Notes under the pieces: model-generated
The model's input: the letters and a program-made list of their open reading frames with translations, nothing else
What the model was told of the DNA's origin: nothing
The model's database searches: none
Shown here: positions 26,566 through 35,449 of the stretch, piece after piece
Layout of the letters: each line of letters starts with the position of its first letter
How positions within the stretch are numbered: position 1 is the stretch's first letter
From: Clostridium putrefaciens
Lineage (GTDB): Bacteria > Bacillota > Clostridia > Clostridiales > Clostridiaceae
Assembly: GCF_900461105.1 (NCBI RefSeq)
Contig: NZ_UFWZ01000001.1
Span: 1,116,001 to 1,180,000, forward strand
Length of the DNA stretch: 64,000 bases
Direction: 5' to 3'
Made by a program: the position numbers and the translations under genes

Positions 26566-27507
26566 ATGGAATTTTTGAAAATAGATGATTTAAAAGTTCA
26601 CTTTCCTATTCGTGGAGGAGTACTTAATACCATAAAAGATTATACTCGTGCTGTAGATGGTGTATCACTTTCACTTGAAAAGGGAAAGACATATGGACTT
26701 ATAGGGGAGTCAGGGTCAGGCAAAACAACTATTGGGAAAGCTATTGTAGGATTAGAAGATTCAACAGAAGGCAAAATCTTATATAACAACCAAATAGTAA
26801 ATACAAAAAGGTTAAGAAAAAAGGCTGGGTACAATAAGGATGTACAAATGATATTTCAAGATGTTTTATCTAGTCTTGATCCTAAAAAAAGAATTATAGA
26901 TATAATAGCAGAACCTATTCGTAATTATGAAAAGTTAAGTAAAAAAGAAGAATTAGAAAAAGTATTAAAATTATTAAATATAGTAGGAATGCCAAAAGAT
27001 TCTTTGTATAAATATCCTTATGAATTTTCAGGGGGGCAGCGTCAAAGAATAGGTGTGGCTAGAGCTGTATCTTTAAATCCAAAACTTATTGTAGCGGATG
27101 AACCTGTATCGGCCCTTGATTTGTCAATACAAGCTCAAGTATTAAACTTTTTAAAAGAGGTGCAAAGAGATTTTAATTTAAGTTACCTTTTTATATCCCA
27201 TGATTTAGGTGTAGTTAAACATATGTGTGATTATATTTATATCATGCATAGAGGAAGATTTGTAGAGACTGGTACAAGGGAAGATATATATAACAATCCT
27301 CAGCATATTTATACAAAAAGATTAATAGCTGCTATACCACAAATTTCTGTAGCGGATAGAGTAAAGAGTAGACAAGAAAGAATTATGGTGGAAGAGGAAT
27401 ATAACAAAAGAGAAAAGCTGTTCTATGATGAAAATGGCAGAGCATTTGATTTAATTCAAATTTCTAAAACCCACTATGTGTCAGTAAGAGAAAAGGGGGA
27501 TCTATAA
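26566..27507 (+). CDS. oppF: Oligopeptide ABC transporter ATPase OppF
   Basis: The second ATPase of the importer: Walker A GESGSGKTT, signature FSGGQRQR, Walker B IVADEPVSALD, switch HDLGVV, and the OppF-type end (NNPQHIYTKRLIAAIPQ). The frame is open from an ATG at 26542 inside oppD, but GTGGGGTG is positioned for the ATG at 26566, two bases past the oppD stop, giving 313 residues. OppF and OppD form the asymmetric ATPase pair of the complex. The 28 residues after the last family motif are charged and unremarkable. Confidence 0.92.
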   Translation: MEFLKIDDLKVHFPIRGGVLNTIKDYTRAVDGVSLSLEKGKTYGLIGESGSGKTTIGKAIVGLEDSTEGKILYNNQIVNTKRLRKKAGYNKDVQMIFQDVLSSLDPKKRIIDIIAEPIRNYEKLSKKEELEKVLKLLNIVGMPKDSLYKYPYEFSGGQRQRIGVARAVSLNPKLIVADEPVSALDLSIQAQVLNFLKEVQRDFNLSYLFISHDLGVVKHMCDYIYIMHRGRFVETGTREDIYNNPQHIYTKRLIAAIPQISVADRVKSRQERIMVEEEYNKREKLFYDENGRAFDLIQISKTHYVSVREKGDL

Positions 27508-27508
27508 G

Positions 27509-28474
27509 ATGTGGAAAACCGTATTGCGTAGAGTGTTATTAATGATACCTCAACTTTTAATATTAAGTGTAATTGTTTTTGGGTTTGGTAAGATGATGCC
27601 TGGAGATCCTTTTACAGGATTAATAAGCCCAGAGACGGATCCTTTGGTAATTGAAGAATTAAAGGAAAGGGCGGGGCTAAACAAGCCTATACCTGTTCAA
27701 TATAAAAACTGGATGGTTAAGATGCTTAGAGATGGTGATTTTGGAAGATCTTACACCCAAAAGGTACCAGTTTCTTCACTTATAGGTGAAAGAGCAAAAA
27801 ATACCTTATGGCTATCTTTACTAACATTGATCTTAACTTACTTAATAGCAATTCCACTTGGGATTTATGCGGGAAGATATGAAGGTTCAAGGTTTGATAA
27901 AGCTGTCATAATGTATAATTTTATAAGTTATGCAATACCTACATTTGTAATAGGTCTTGTGTTTCTTTTAATATTTGGATATAAATTAGGATGGTTTCCT
28001 ACTGAAGGCTCTGTAGGCATTGGACTACAAAAAGGAACATTTGCATATTTTAAAAGTAAGCTACATTACATGATTTTACCTGCAGTTTCAGCGGCTATAG
28101 TAAGGACAACTGGAACCATACAATATTTAAGAAATGAAGTAATTGATGCTAAAGGTCAAGATTATGTAAAAACAGCTAGAAGTAAGGGAGTTCCTATAAA
28201 TAAGGTTTATTCTCAACATATATTTAGAAATTCATTACTACCTGTAGCAGCATTTTTCGGATTTACCATTATGGGACTTTTAAGTGGGTCTGTATTTATT
28301 GAAACTATTTTTAGCTATTCAGGCATGGGTGAATTATTTATTACATCAATAAATAGTAGAGATTACTCAGTTATGAATGCCTTGGTTTTATTATTTGGAT
28401 TTTTAACATTAATGGGTAGTTTATTGTCTGATATAATTATGACAATTGTTGACCCTAGAATAAGAATAGATTAG
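27509..28474 (+). CDS. oppB: Oligopeptide ABC transporter permease OppB
   Basis: A 321-residue permease with six predicted membrane segments. The first starts at residue 8, and a long outside loop contains MPGDPFTGL, typical of OppB/DppB. The cytoplasmic EAA-like loop reads YVKTARSKGVPINKVYSQHIFRN. One base separates it from the oppF stop, with AAAGGGGG as ribosome binding site. It pairs with OppC to form the channel. Confidence 0.92.
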   Translation: MWKTVLRRVLLMIPQLLILSVIVFGFGKMMPGDPFTGLISPETDPLVIEELKERAGLNKPIPVQYKNWMVKMLRDGDFGRSYTQKVPVSSLIGERAKNTLWLSLLTLILTYLIAIPLGIYAGRYEGSRFDKAVIMYNFISYAIPTFVIGLVFLLIFGYKLGWFPTEGSVGIGLQKGTFAYFKSKLHYMILPAVSAAIVRTTGTIQYLRNEVIDAKGQDYVKTARSKGVPINKVYSQHIFRNSLLPVAAFFGFTIMGLLSGSVFIETIFSYSGMGELFITSINSRDYSVMNALVLLFGFLTLMGSLLSDIIMTIVDPRIRID

Positions 28475-28486
28475 GAGGGATCAAAT

Positions 28487-29446
28487 ATGAGTAAACAAGA
28501 CATTGAAGCCAAGGATATTGCCTCCGAAATAGAACTAAAAGCTATTGCTAAAGAAGCTGATGAAAAAGAATTAAAATCAGTTAGTGAAGTGCCATCTTTT
28601 TGGAAGGTACTTAAAAGGGAATTTAAGGTAGATAAGATAGCAACGACATGTCTTATTATTTTGGTTATAATAATGGCTACAGTATTAATAGGATCTTTAG
28701 TTATAGACCAAAATGAAATTATGAAAATAAATTTAAGGAATAGATATAAAGCGCCAGGAGCAGAATTTATTTTAGGAACAGATATAGGCGGAAGATCCAT
28801 TGCAGGTCAACTGTTAATTGGAGGAAGAAATTCTATTTTAATAGGATTTGCAGTTACTGTAATAACATCTGTAATTGGTATAATTGTTGGGCTAATTGTA
28901 GGTTACCATGGCGGAATGGTAGATAATATAATAATGAGGATATGTGATTTCATCTCTGTTCTACCTACAACATTACTCATAATTACATTTGTAGTGGTAA
29001 TTCCAAAGTATACCATGTGGCATTTTATATTTATAATGAGTGTATTTTATTGGGTTGGTATTACGAGATTGGTAAGAAGTAAAGCTTTATCAGAAGGTAG
29101 AAGAGACTATGTAAATGCATCGAAGATAATGGGAACAAGTAACTTAAAGATTATGTACGGTGGTATTTTACCTAATATTAGTTCCATTATAATTGTAGAT
29201 TTAATTTTAAGCTTTGCTGGCAATATTGGAATTGAAACTGGATTATCATTTTTAGGATTCGGTTTACCTCCGTCAACACCTTCGCTAGGAACATTGGTAT
29301 CTTATGCGAGAACTCCGGGGGCTATGTCAAATAAGATATGGTTATGGTTACCCGCATCTTTATTAATATTAGTAATGATGCTGTGTATAAATTATGTCGG
29401 TCAAGCTTTTAGAAGAGCTTCTGACGCAAAACAAAGATTAGGATAG
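28487..29446 (+). CDS. oppC: Oligopeptide ABC transporter permease OppC
   Basis: 319 residues with a charged N-terminal tail of about 50 residues, a first membrane segment near 53-72, the OppC-type FILGTDIGGRSIAGQLLIGGR segment before the core, then five more membrane segments. The EAA-like loop reads YVNASKIMGTSNLKIMYGGILPN. TAGGAGGGATC precedes the ATG. The partner of OppB. No part is missing. Confidence 0.92.
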   Translation: MSKQDIEAKDIASEIELKAIAKEADEKELKSVSEVPSFWKVLKREFKVDKIATTCLIILVIIMATVLIGSLVIDQNEIMKINLRNRYKAPGAEFILGTDIGGRSIAGQLLIGGRNSILIGFAVTVITSVIGIIVGLIVGYHGGMVDNIIMRICDFISVLPTTLLIITFVVVIPKYTMWHFIFIMSVFYWVGITRLVRSKALSEGRRDYVNASKIMGTSNLKIMYGGILPNISSIIIVDLILSFAGNIGIETGLSFLGFGLPPSTPSLGTLVSYARTPGAMSNKIWLWLPASLLILVMMLCINYVGQAFRRASDAKQRLG

Positions 29447-29466
29447 AATAAAGGGGGAGTAGTAAA

Positions 29467-31281
29467 ATGAAAAAAAGTTTAAAGCTTATGGTCCCATTAC
29501 TATTAGCATCAACACTTTTATTAGCAGCCTGCAACAAGAAGTCTGCTGATGGAGGTGGAGCTACTGCAGGTGGAGAGAAGGAAAACGCACTATTAAAAAT
29601 AGAACTTCCTCATCCAGATGTACTTCAAAAGGAAGGGAAAACAGTTGGAGGAACCCTTAACGTTGCTTTAGTTACAAGCACACCTTTTGAGGGTATTTTC
29701 AATACCTTCTTATACTCAAATAAGTCAGATTCTGACATAATGTCACCAATGCTTGGATCATTTACAAAAGCTGGAGAAAATTATGAAATTGTTGATGGTG
29801 GATATTGTGACGTTAAATTTGACAAAGAAGCTAAAAAGGCGACTTATAAAATTAATAAAGACTTGACTTGGAGCGATGGAGTTCCAGTAACATCAGATGA
29901 TTTAATCTTTGTATATGAATCTGTTGCAAACAAAGATTACGAAGGAATAAGATTTGATTCAGATTATAGAAATGTTGTAGGTATTGAAGAATATAATAAG
30001 GGAACTGCAGAAACCATATCAGGACTTAATAAAATCGACGATAAAACATTAGAAGTATCTTTTAAGAAATATTATCCAGGAATACTATGGGGTGCAGGAT
30101 TAACATTTAATGCTGAGCCAAAGCATTATTTAGGAGATATTCCAATAAAGGAAATGGAAAGTCATGATAAAGTTAGAGTAAAGCCATTATCTTGTGGACC
30201 ATTTGTGGTTTCTAACATTGTTCCAGGAGAATCTGTTGAATATATACCTAACCCACATTGGTTTGGAGAAAAACCTAAAGTAGATAAAATTGTTTATAAA
30301 AGAACAAGCCCAGATACAATAGTAGAAGCATTAAAAGCTGGAACTTTTGATGTTGTTGATGGTATTACTGTAGATAGCTATAAAGAGTACAAAGATTTAA
30401 GTAATATTGAATTACTATCTTCAGTAGATAGATCTTATGGATATGTAGGATTTAAATTAGGAAAGTGGGATGGTGAAGCTAAAGAAGTAAAAACTGATAC
30501 TACTAAAAAAATGTCAGATGTTAAATTAAGACAGGCCATTGCTTATGCTATGGACAATAAAGAAGTATGTGAAGTGTTCTACAATGGTTTAAGACTACCT
30601 GCTAACTCTGTAATGGATCCAGCACATGCTACTTTTTGGAATTCAAAGTTACCTGGATATAATTACGATCCAGAAAAAGCAAAGAAAATGCTTGATGATG
30701 CTGGATATAAAGATGTAGATAATGATGGAATGAGAGAAGATACAAAGGGAAATAAGCTAAAAATTAATTTCCTTTCAATGTCAGGTGGAGAGGTTGCTGA
30801 ACCATTAGCTCAATTCTATGTTCAAGGTTGGAGAGATATAGGGCTTGATGTAAATCTTCAAAATGGTAGATTAGTAGATATGAACGCATTTTATGATATG
30901 GTTCAAAATGATAATGAAGAAATAGATATGTATATGGGCGGATGGGGTACAGGATCTAATCCAGATCCATCAGGATTATATGGAAGGCAAGCTCAAATGA
31001 ACTATACAAGATTTGCAACTGAAGAAAATGATAAATTACTAGATGCTATTGCTTCAGAAGATGCATTTTCAAAAGATGGGATTAATCAAGAATATTTAGT
31101 TAAGGCTTATCATGACTGGCAACAATATATTCATGATCAAGTTCCAGTTGCACCTACTAACTTTAGGTATGGAATAACAGCAACAAATAAGAGAGTTAAT
31201 AGCTGGGATTTAAGGACAGTTAGTGACTGGGGTTGGGAGAAAGTTGGATTATTATCCGATGCTCCTGAAAAGGCAAAATAG
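29467..31281 (+). CDS. oppA: Oligopeptide-binding lipoprotein OppA
   Basis: A 604-residue family 5 extracellular solute-binding protein. Signal peptide with lipobox LLAAC (Cys near residue 22), so it is anchored on the outer face of the membrane. The body has the SBP_bac_5 landmarks: YKINKDLTWSDGVPVTSDD, NPHWFGEKPKVDKIV, KLRQAIAYAMD and YDPEKAKKMLDDAGYKD. Length fits an oligopeptide rather than dipeptide binder. AAAGGGGGAG precedes the ATG. The last gene of the operon, closed by a terminator. Confidence 0.93.
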   Translation: MKKSLKLMVPLLLASTLLLAACNKKSADGGGATAGGEKENALLKIELPHPDVLQKEGKTVGGTLNVALVTSTPFEGIFNTFLYSNKSDSDIMSPMLGSFTKAGENYEIVDGGYCDVKFDKEAKKATYKINKDLTWSDGVPVTSDDLIFVYESVANKDYEGIRFDSDYRNVVGIEEYNKGTAETISGLNKIDDKTLEVSFKKYYPGILWGAGLTFNAEPKHYLGDIPIKEMESHDKVRVKPLSCGPFVVSNIVPGESVEYIPNPHWFGEKPKVDKIVYKRTSPDTIVEALKAGTFDVVDGITVDSYKEYKDLSNIELLSSVDRSYGYVGFKLGKWDGEAKEVKTDTTKKMSDVKLRQAIAYAMDNKEVCEVFYNGLRLPANSVMDPAHATFWNSKLPGYNYDPEKAKKMLDDAGYKDVDNDGMREDTKGNKLKINFLSMSGGEVAEPLAQFYVQGWRDIGLDVNLQNGRLVDMNAFYDMVQNDNEEIDMYMGGWGTGSNPDPSGLYGRQAQMNYTRFATEENDKLLDAIASEDAFSKDGINQEYLVKAYHDWQQYIHDQVPVAPTNFRYGITATNKRVNSWDLRTVSDWGWEKVGLLSDAPEKAK

Positions 31282-31315
31282 TAAAAGGTTAGCTTAAAGA
31301 TACAAAGTATTATTT

Positions 31316-31358
31316 AAAAAAGGCTGTCTCGAAATAAAAAATTGAGGCAGCCTTTTTA
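31316..31358 (+). terminator. Terminator of the opp operon
   Basis: AAAAAGGCTGTCTC pairs with GAGGCAGCCTTTTT (one G-T pair) around an A-rich loop. Confidence 0.9.
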
Positions 31359-31502
31359 GTGTTAAAAATAAAAACTGGTCTGAAGAACTTACTTTTTAAA
31401 TATACAGTTTATAAAAGTATACATATTTAAGTTGAATAATTACGTATATTTTGATAAAATTAAAACATTAGAGAACTAAGGTTCGATGGGAGGGTTTTGA
31501 TT

Positions 31503-32639
31503 TTGAAGGATATAAAAATATTGCACTGCAGTGATTTGCATTTTGATACACCTTTTAGTGAGTTAGATAAAGATTTTGCAGAAAAAAGACGTGAGGACCT
31601 AAGGGAGACATTTGGAAATATAGTTAACTTAGCGAAAAAAGAAAATGTAGATATACTCTTAATATGTGGAGATTTATTTGATAATCAAAGAGTTATGAGA
31701 ACTACCTTAGATTATATAAGAACAAAACTAGAAGATATACCAGAGATCAGAGTGTTTATAGCTCCTGGAAATCACGATCCATATAACGATAAGACATTTT
31801 ATACTATGATAAATTGGCCTTTAAATGTTCATATATTTAAATCAAATATGGAGGCTGTATACATAGAAAATAAAAATATAACAGTCTATGGACAAGGATT
31901 TTCAGAGTATTATGAAAGAGAGTCATTTCTTAAGGACTTTTCCAGTAAGTTTAAAATTAATGAAAAACACATAAATATAATGGCCTTGCATGGAGAGATA
32001 AGTGATAGAGGCAAGATAAATGAGTATAATCCCATTACCCCTTATGAAATAGGAGAAAGTAAGATGGATTATATTGCATTAGGGCATAGACATAGTTTTT
32101 CTGGTATAAAAAGAGAAAAGAATACTCGCTATTCCTATTGTGGAAATCCAGAAGGAAGAGCCTTTGATGAAAAAGGTGAGAAAGGTGTAGTATTAGGTTC
32201 CATATCTAAAGGCAATGTAGATTTAAATTTCATACCTATATGCAAAAGAAGATATGAAGAGATATCTATAAATATAGAGAATGCATTAACCTATGAAGAC
32301 ATAAGTAATAATATCATATCCTCAATACCAAAAGACAGTATATATATAGACATTTATAAGGTAATTCTTTTAGGAGAAGTTAAAGAAGATTTTTCTATAA
32401 ATTTAGAAGTATTAAAAGAAAAGGTTTCAAAACACTTTTATTATATAAAATTAAAGGATTCTACAGAAATTAAGCTAGATTATAATGTTATTTCTAAAGA
32501 ATTTACATTAAAAGGACTCTATACTAAAAAGATGTTACAAAAAATAGAGGAAGCAGAAAAAGATGAAGATAAAAGACTACTAAAAGAAGCATTAAAGGCA
32601 GGAATACAATGTTTAAGCAATAAGGAGTTGATCCTTTAA
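31503..32639 (+). CDS. YhaO/SbcD-like DNA repair nuclease
   Basis: A calcineurin-like phosphoesterase with all nuclease motifs of the Mre11/SbcD superfamily: CSDLHFD, CGDLFDN, GNHDPY, LHGE and GHRH. The C-terminal half is the non-conserved capping region. Length (378 residues) and partner match Bacillus YhaO better than SbcD. An in-frame TTG at 31497 is only 2 bases from GGGAGGG, so I prefer the TTG at 31503, 8 bases from it. The stop overlaps the start of the SbcC-like gene by one base (TAATG), so the two proteins are made together and probably act as a complex on DNA ends. Confidence 0.88.
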   Translation: MKDIKILHCSDLHFDTPFSELDKDFAEKRREDLRETFGNIVNLAKKENVDILLICGDLFDNQRVMRTTLDYIRTKLEDIPEIRVFIAPGNHDPYNDKTFYTMINWPLNVHIFKSNMEAVYIENKNITVYGQGFSEYYERESFLKDFSSKFKINEKHINIMALHGEISDRGKINEYNPITPYEIGESKMDYIALGHRHSFSGIKREKNTRYSYCGNPEGRAFDEKGEKGVVLGSISKGNVDLNFIPICKRRYEEISINIENALTYEDISNNIISSIPKDSIYIDIYKVILLGEVKEDFSINLEVLKEKVSKHFYYIKLKDSTEIKLDYNVISKEFTLKGLYTKKMLQKIEEAEKDEDKRLLKEALKAGIQCLSNKELIL

Positions 32640-35413
32640 TGATAATAAAAACACTCAATATAATTAGATTTGGTAAACTTAAAAATAAAACCATTGAATT
32701 AAAAGAAGGTATAAATATAATATATGGTAGAAATGAAGCAGGTAAAAGTACAATACAAAGCTTTATAAAAGCAATGCTTTATGGTATGAACTCTCAAAAG
32801 AAGTCTATTAGAGAAAATGGAAGAAAAAGATATATGCCATGGAGTGGGGAGAGGGGACAAGGTGAACTTATTTATGAGGATAATGCTGGAAATGAATATA
32901 TAATAAGAAGAAGCTTTGGAAACACAAAAAAAGAAGATCAAGGAGAAATAATTCATTTTATAAGTGGGGAAAAGTTAAGAGCTATAAATGTAATAGAACC
33001 CGGAAAGGAAATTCTAGGATTAAATGAAGAGGGCTTTAATAAGACATTATTCATAGAACAATTAGGTCTTGAAATAAACAGAGGAAAAGAAGATGGGATA
33101 CTAGAAAAGCTTACTAATCTTGCTGAAAGTGGAGATGAGGATAGATCTTATGAAAAGGCCATTAAAACTTTAGAAGAGGCTAAAAAGATTATTACGACTC
33201 CAAGGAAAAATGGAAAACTAGATGAACTAAGACTAAAACTTATAAGTTTAAATACTGAATGCAAAGAAAGTCTTAGACTTAGTGATGAAAATATCGAAGA
33301 ACAAATTGAGTTAAATAATCTAAAATATAAGAGAAACTATTTAAGAGCTAATATTGAAAAGTTAGAACTGTATAAAAAACATATAAAAAGAATAAAATTA
33401 TATAAAGAATATGGAGAAATACTAGAATACTTAAAAAAGAGTAATGAATTAAATCAAAAAATAGAAGAAGTAGAAGAGGGTTTAGTAAGTGATGAAGGAA
33501 GTATAGATAATCAATTTATTTCTTCATTAAAAGAAGAGTATAGGGGATATAAGCAACTAAAAGATATACAGGTGGAAAGGTTAGAAAACAAGGACATAAT
33601 AAGCAATTCTTTAAAGCTTAAGGAAAATGAGTTTTGTGAATATGAAATGTTTAATAATTTAGATGAAGATGTAGAAAGAAAGGTTATTTCTCTATGCCTA
33701 GAAAAGAAAAATATAGAAGAAAAGATAAAAGATATAGAGAAGATAGATTGTGAGATTGAGAACCTTAATAAAGACTTAGGAAAGTTAAAGGGTAAACATG
33801 AAAAGGTATCCTATATGAGTGATATTAACAGTAAAATTCAAGGCATCTTTTATGATTATGAAAACAAATTAAAGGAATTAAAATATAAGATCAGTAAAGA
33901 TAGCATAGATTTTGAAATCTTAAATAAGAAACAAAGCTATAAAAAAAAGAAGACATTAAGTTTTATATTAAGTACTTGTTTTTTTATAATAATTTTATTA
34001 CTTTCATTTCTTAAGGGGTTTGGAATTTATAAAGTAAATTTAATATATATACCTATAATTATATTATCAATATCATTTATAATTTCAGTTAAAGGATATA
34101 AAGACTTAAGTAAAGTTGTACATAATATAGAAAAACAGGAATCATTATATGAAGACATTTCTAATCTTAAAAATTCTATAGTAACTATAGAAGAAGACTT
34201 AAAAAGATACTACGAGTTATCTGGAGCGAAAGATCACGAAGAATTTTTAATTAAGATAAAAGATTATAATGATAATAAAGAAAAAATAGACAAGATGATA
34301 ATAAAAATAGAAGAAAAGCTACTAAGTAGATCAAAGTATAGCTTAGATGTACTAGAAGACGAGTATAAAAATATATGTAGATATATAGATTTTATACTAG
34401 AAGATACAAATAGTTATGATATAGAAGACTTTTTAGATAGATATAAAGAATTTAAAGAAATAAATAAAAATATAGATATTTTAAAATCTGAGGTAAGGGT
34501 AGAGGCTTTATCGTTAGAGCATATTAGTGAAGAAATAAGTATAAAAGAAAAAAACATAAAAGATACTATGGATAAGATAAACAAATCACACATCAATATA
34601 GAATCTATTCCAAATGAAATAGAAAAGCTTGAAGAAAAGTTAAAAGAAAAACAAGAAATAGAGGGTAGATTAAAAAGTATTGAAAGTAATTATGAACTTT
34701 TATTAAAAGATAGAGATTTAGAAAAGATGAAGGAAGAAATAGGAGATATAATAAATGAAGATATAGAAGAAAACTTTAAAAATGAAGAGGATTTAGATGA
34801 TGCAATTAGAGAAAGAAATAAAGACTTATTATATGTGGAAAAAAGGCTAAGGGATATAAAAAACTCTATAGATAATAAATTTATAGGTAAAAGAAGAATT
34901 ATAGAAATAGAAGAAGAAATAGACGCTATAAAAATTGAAATAGAGTTACTTCAATATAGATTTCAATATATAAACATTGCTTATGACACATTAACAGAAT
35001 GTTTTAAAGAACTTCAAAGAGATTTTGGGCCAATACTTAATGAAAAGGTAAGTAAGATATTTTCTTCAATAGTAATAGATAATTATGAAGAAGTTAAGGT
35101 AGCGGAAAATTATTCACTAAAGGTTAGAGACAAAGATAAAAATGATATTATAGAGGCAGAGTATTTAAGTAATGGTACACTAGATCAAATATATTTTTCT
35201 TTAAGAATGGCATTTATAGACCTAATATTTGGTGAGGAAATGGTAATCCCTATTTTTTTAGATGAAGCATTTATACAATATGATGACGAGAGACTTTTAA
35301 AGTCATTAGAGTATATTAAAACTATAGATAAAAATAGGCAAATTATAATATTTACCTGTCAAAAAAGAGAAGTAGATATATTGAAGAAGGATTCTAATAT
35401 AATATATATTTAA
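32639..35413 (+). CDS. YhaN/SbcC-like SMC-type ATPase with central membrane hairpin
   Basis: 924 residues: N-terminal ATPase half with Walker A GRNEAGKST near 31-39, long coiled coils, and the C-terminal half with signature YLSNGTLDQIYFSLR (about 841-855) and Walker B IPIFLDEAF. No Cx2C zinc hook is present. Residues about 438-482, the midpoint of the protein, form two hydrophobic segments around a short KGFGIYKVN loop, as expected for a membrane hairpin at the coiled-coil apex. I infer an ATPase whose arms are tied to the membrane. Its partner is the nuclease upstream. Bacillus YhaN is the nearest relative I can name. Confidence 0.87.
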   Translation: MIIKTLNIIRFGKLKNKTIELKEGINIIYGRNEAGKSTIQSFIKAMLYGMNSQKKSIRENGRKRYMPWSGERGQGELIYEDNAGNEYIIRRSFGNTKKEDQGEIIHFISGEKLRAINVIEPGKEILGLNEEGFNKTLFIEQLGLEINRGKEDGILEKLTNLAESGDEDRSYEKAIKTLEEAKKIITTPRKNGKLDELRLKLISLNTECKESLRLSDENIEEQIELNNLKYKRNYLRANIEKLELYKKHIKRIKLYKEYGEILEYLKKSNELNQKIEEVEEGLVSDEGSIDNQFISSLKEEYRGYKQLKDIQVERLENKDIISNSLKLKENEFCEYEMFNNLDEDVERKVISLCLEKKNIEEKIKDIEKIDCEIENLNKDLGKLKGKHEKVSYMSDINSKIQGIFYDYENKLKELKYKISKDSIDFEILNKKQSYKKKKTLSFILSTCFFIIILLLSFLKGFGIYKVNLIYIPIIILSISFIISVKGYKDLSKVVHNIEKQESLYEDISNLKNSIVTIEEDLKRYYELSGAKDHEEFLIKIKDYNDNKEKIDKMIIKIEEKLLSRSKYSLDVLEDEYKNICRYIDFILEDTNSYDIEDFLDRYKEFKEINKNIDILKSEVRVEALSLEHISEEISIKEKNIKDTMDKINKSHINIESIPNEIEKLEEKLKEKQEIEGRLKSIESNYELLLKDRDLEKMKEEIGDIINEDIEENFKNEEDLDDAIRERNKDLLYVEKRLRDIKNSIDNKFIGKRRIIEIEEEIDAIKIEIELLQYRFQYINIAYDTLTECFKELQRDFGPILNEKVSKIFSSIVIDNYEEVKVAENYSLKVRDKDKNDIIEAEYLSNGTLDQIYFSLRMAFIDLIFGEEMVIPIFLDEAFIQYDDERLLKSLEYIKTIDKNRQIIIFTCQKREVDILKKDSNIIYI

Positions 35414-35440
35414 TTAAATTAGTAACTAATTTTTAATATA

Positions 35441-35449
35441 AACATAATC
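35441..35449. repeat. Left 9-bp target duplication of the IS
   Basis: AACATAATC, identical to 37160-37168, directly flanking the element. Confidence 0.85.
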
